Positions 5,559-5,637 of a stretch of DNA of 5,637 bases are shown here, in pieces (position 1 is the stretch's first letter; each line of letters opens with the position of its first letter). The DNA lies in assembly GCA_903957465.1 (NCBI GenBank), contig CAJBPJ010000170.1, positions 1 to 5,637 on the forward strand, in the 5' to 3' direction. This DNA is from an uncultured Opitutia bacterium. Lineage in GTDB: Bacteria; Verrucomicrobiota; Verrucomicrobiia; Opitutales; UBA953. The position numbers were made by a program, and so were the translations under genes. The notes beneath the pieces were generated by a model. That model saw only the letters and a program-made list of their open reading frames with translations, was not told where the DNA came from and did no database searches.

Positions 5559-5637
5559 TTAACCCTGAAACCGTTACCGATCCAAACATTCATGTCTGAA
5601 CCAACAGGAGTAATGCTGCCCTTTCAATGGGTTGAGG
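5547..5637. other. Unassigned sequence next to the tsf break
   Basis: These last 91 bases do not encode the expected EF-Ts residues in any minus-strand frame. One minus frame gives MNVWIGNGFRVKP (from 5593), which only loosely recalls the EF-Ts MHVAA-x-NP segment and has a stop a short way upstream. On the plus strand an ATG at 5544 opens a frame that runs off the edge (beginning MNSNGLTLKPLPIQ), with no recognisable family and no good ribosome site. I cannot assign a gene. Confidence 0.3.

Overview
The window looks like ordinary chromosomal sequence from a Gram-negative bacterium, with unusually repeat-rich intergenic DNA. The Gram-negative call rests on an outer-membrane beta-barrel protein with a signal peptide and a C-terminal Phe. 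Elongation factor Ts appears in a short form ending RFxVGE. That form and the style of the intergenic repeats remind me of the Planctomycetes-Verrucomicrobia-Chlamydiae group, possibly an Opitutae-like verrucomicrobium. This placement is a weak inference, and nothing here fixes the taxon.

Layout: (1) Positions 1-387 hold no gene but are packed with short repeats. There are two copies of a composite element (tandem GGTTAGCN/GTTCAGCC octamers followed by an AT-rich CTTAATT tract). There are also two separate arrays in which a constant 7- or 9-nt spacer alternates with hairpins of different stem sequence and always a 3-nt loop. (2) A secreted beta-barrel protein gene (409-1047, +) follows a TATAAT box and ends in a textbook rho-independent terminator. 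(3) A small membrane protein with a Cys4 zinc-ribbon-like head (DUF983-like, 1125-1520, -) has its start codon directly against a third, inverted copy of the composite element. (4) Two polyphosphate genes diverge from a 103-bp intergenic region: a tandem-domain class II PPK2 (polyphosphate:AMP phosphotransferase, 1633-3069, -) and polyphosphate kinase 1 (3173-5254, +). (5) A terminator hairpin usable in both directions separates ppk1 from the converging C-terminal end of tsf (5316 to about 5546, -). (6) The last roughly 90 bases do not continue tsf in any frame and remain unexplained.

Functionally, PPK1 reversibly makes polyphosphate from ATP, and the PPK2-type enzyme uses polyphosphate to turn AMP into ADP. 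The divergent pair is therefore a plausible polyphosphate/energy-reserve module. As sequenced, ppk1 carries two opposite single-base frame changes at homopolymer runs that cancel out. All catalytic residues are intact, so sequencing or assembly error is the simplest explanation. The tsf break at the window end may share that cause or be a chimeric join. The most unusual content is the intergenic repeat architecture, not the genes.
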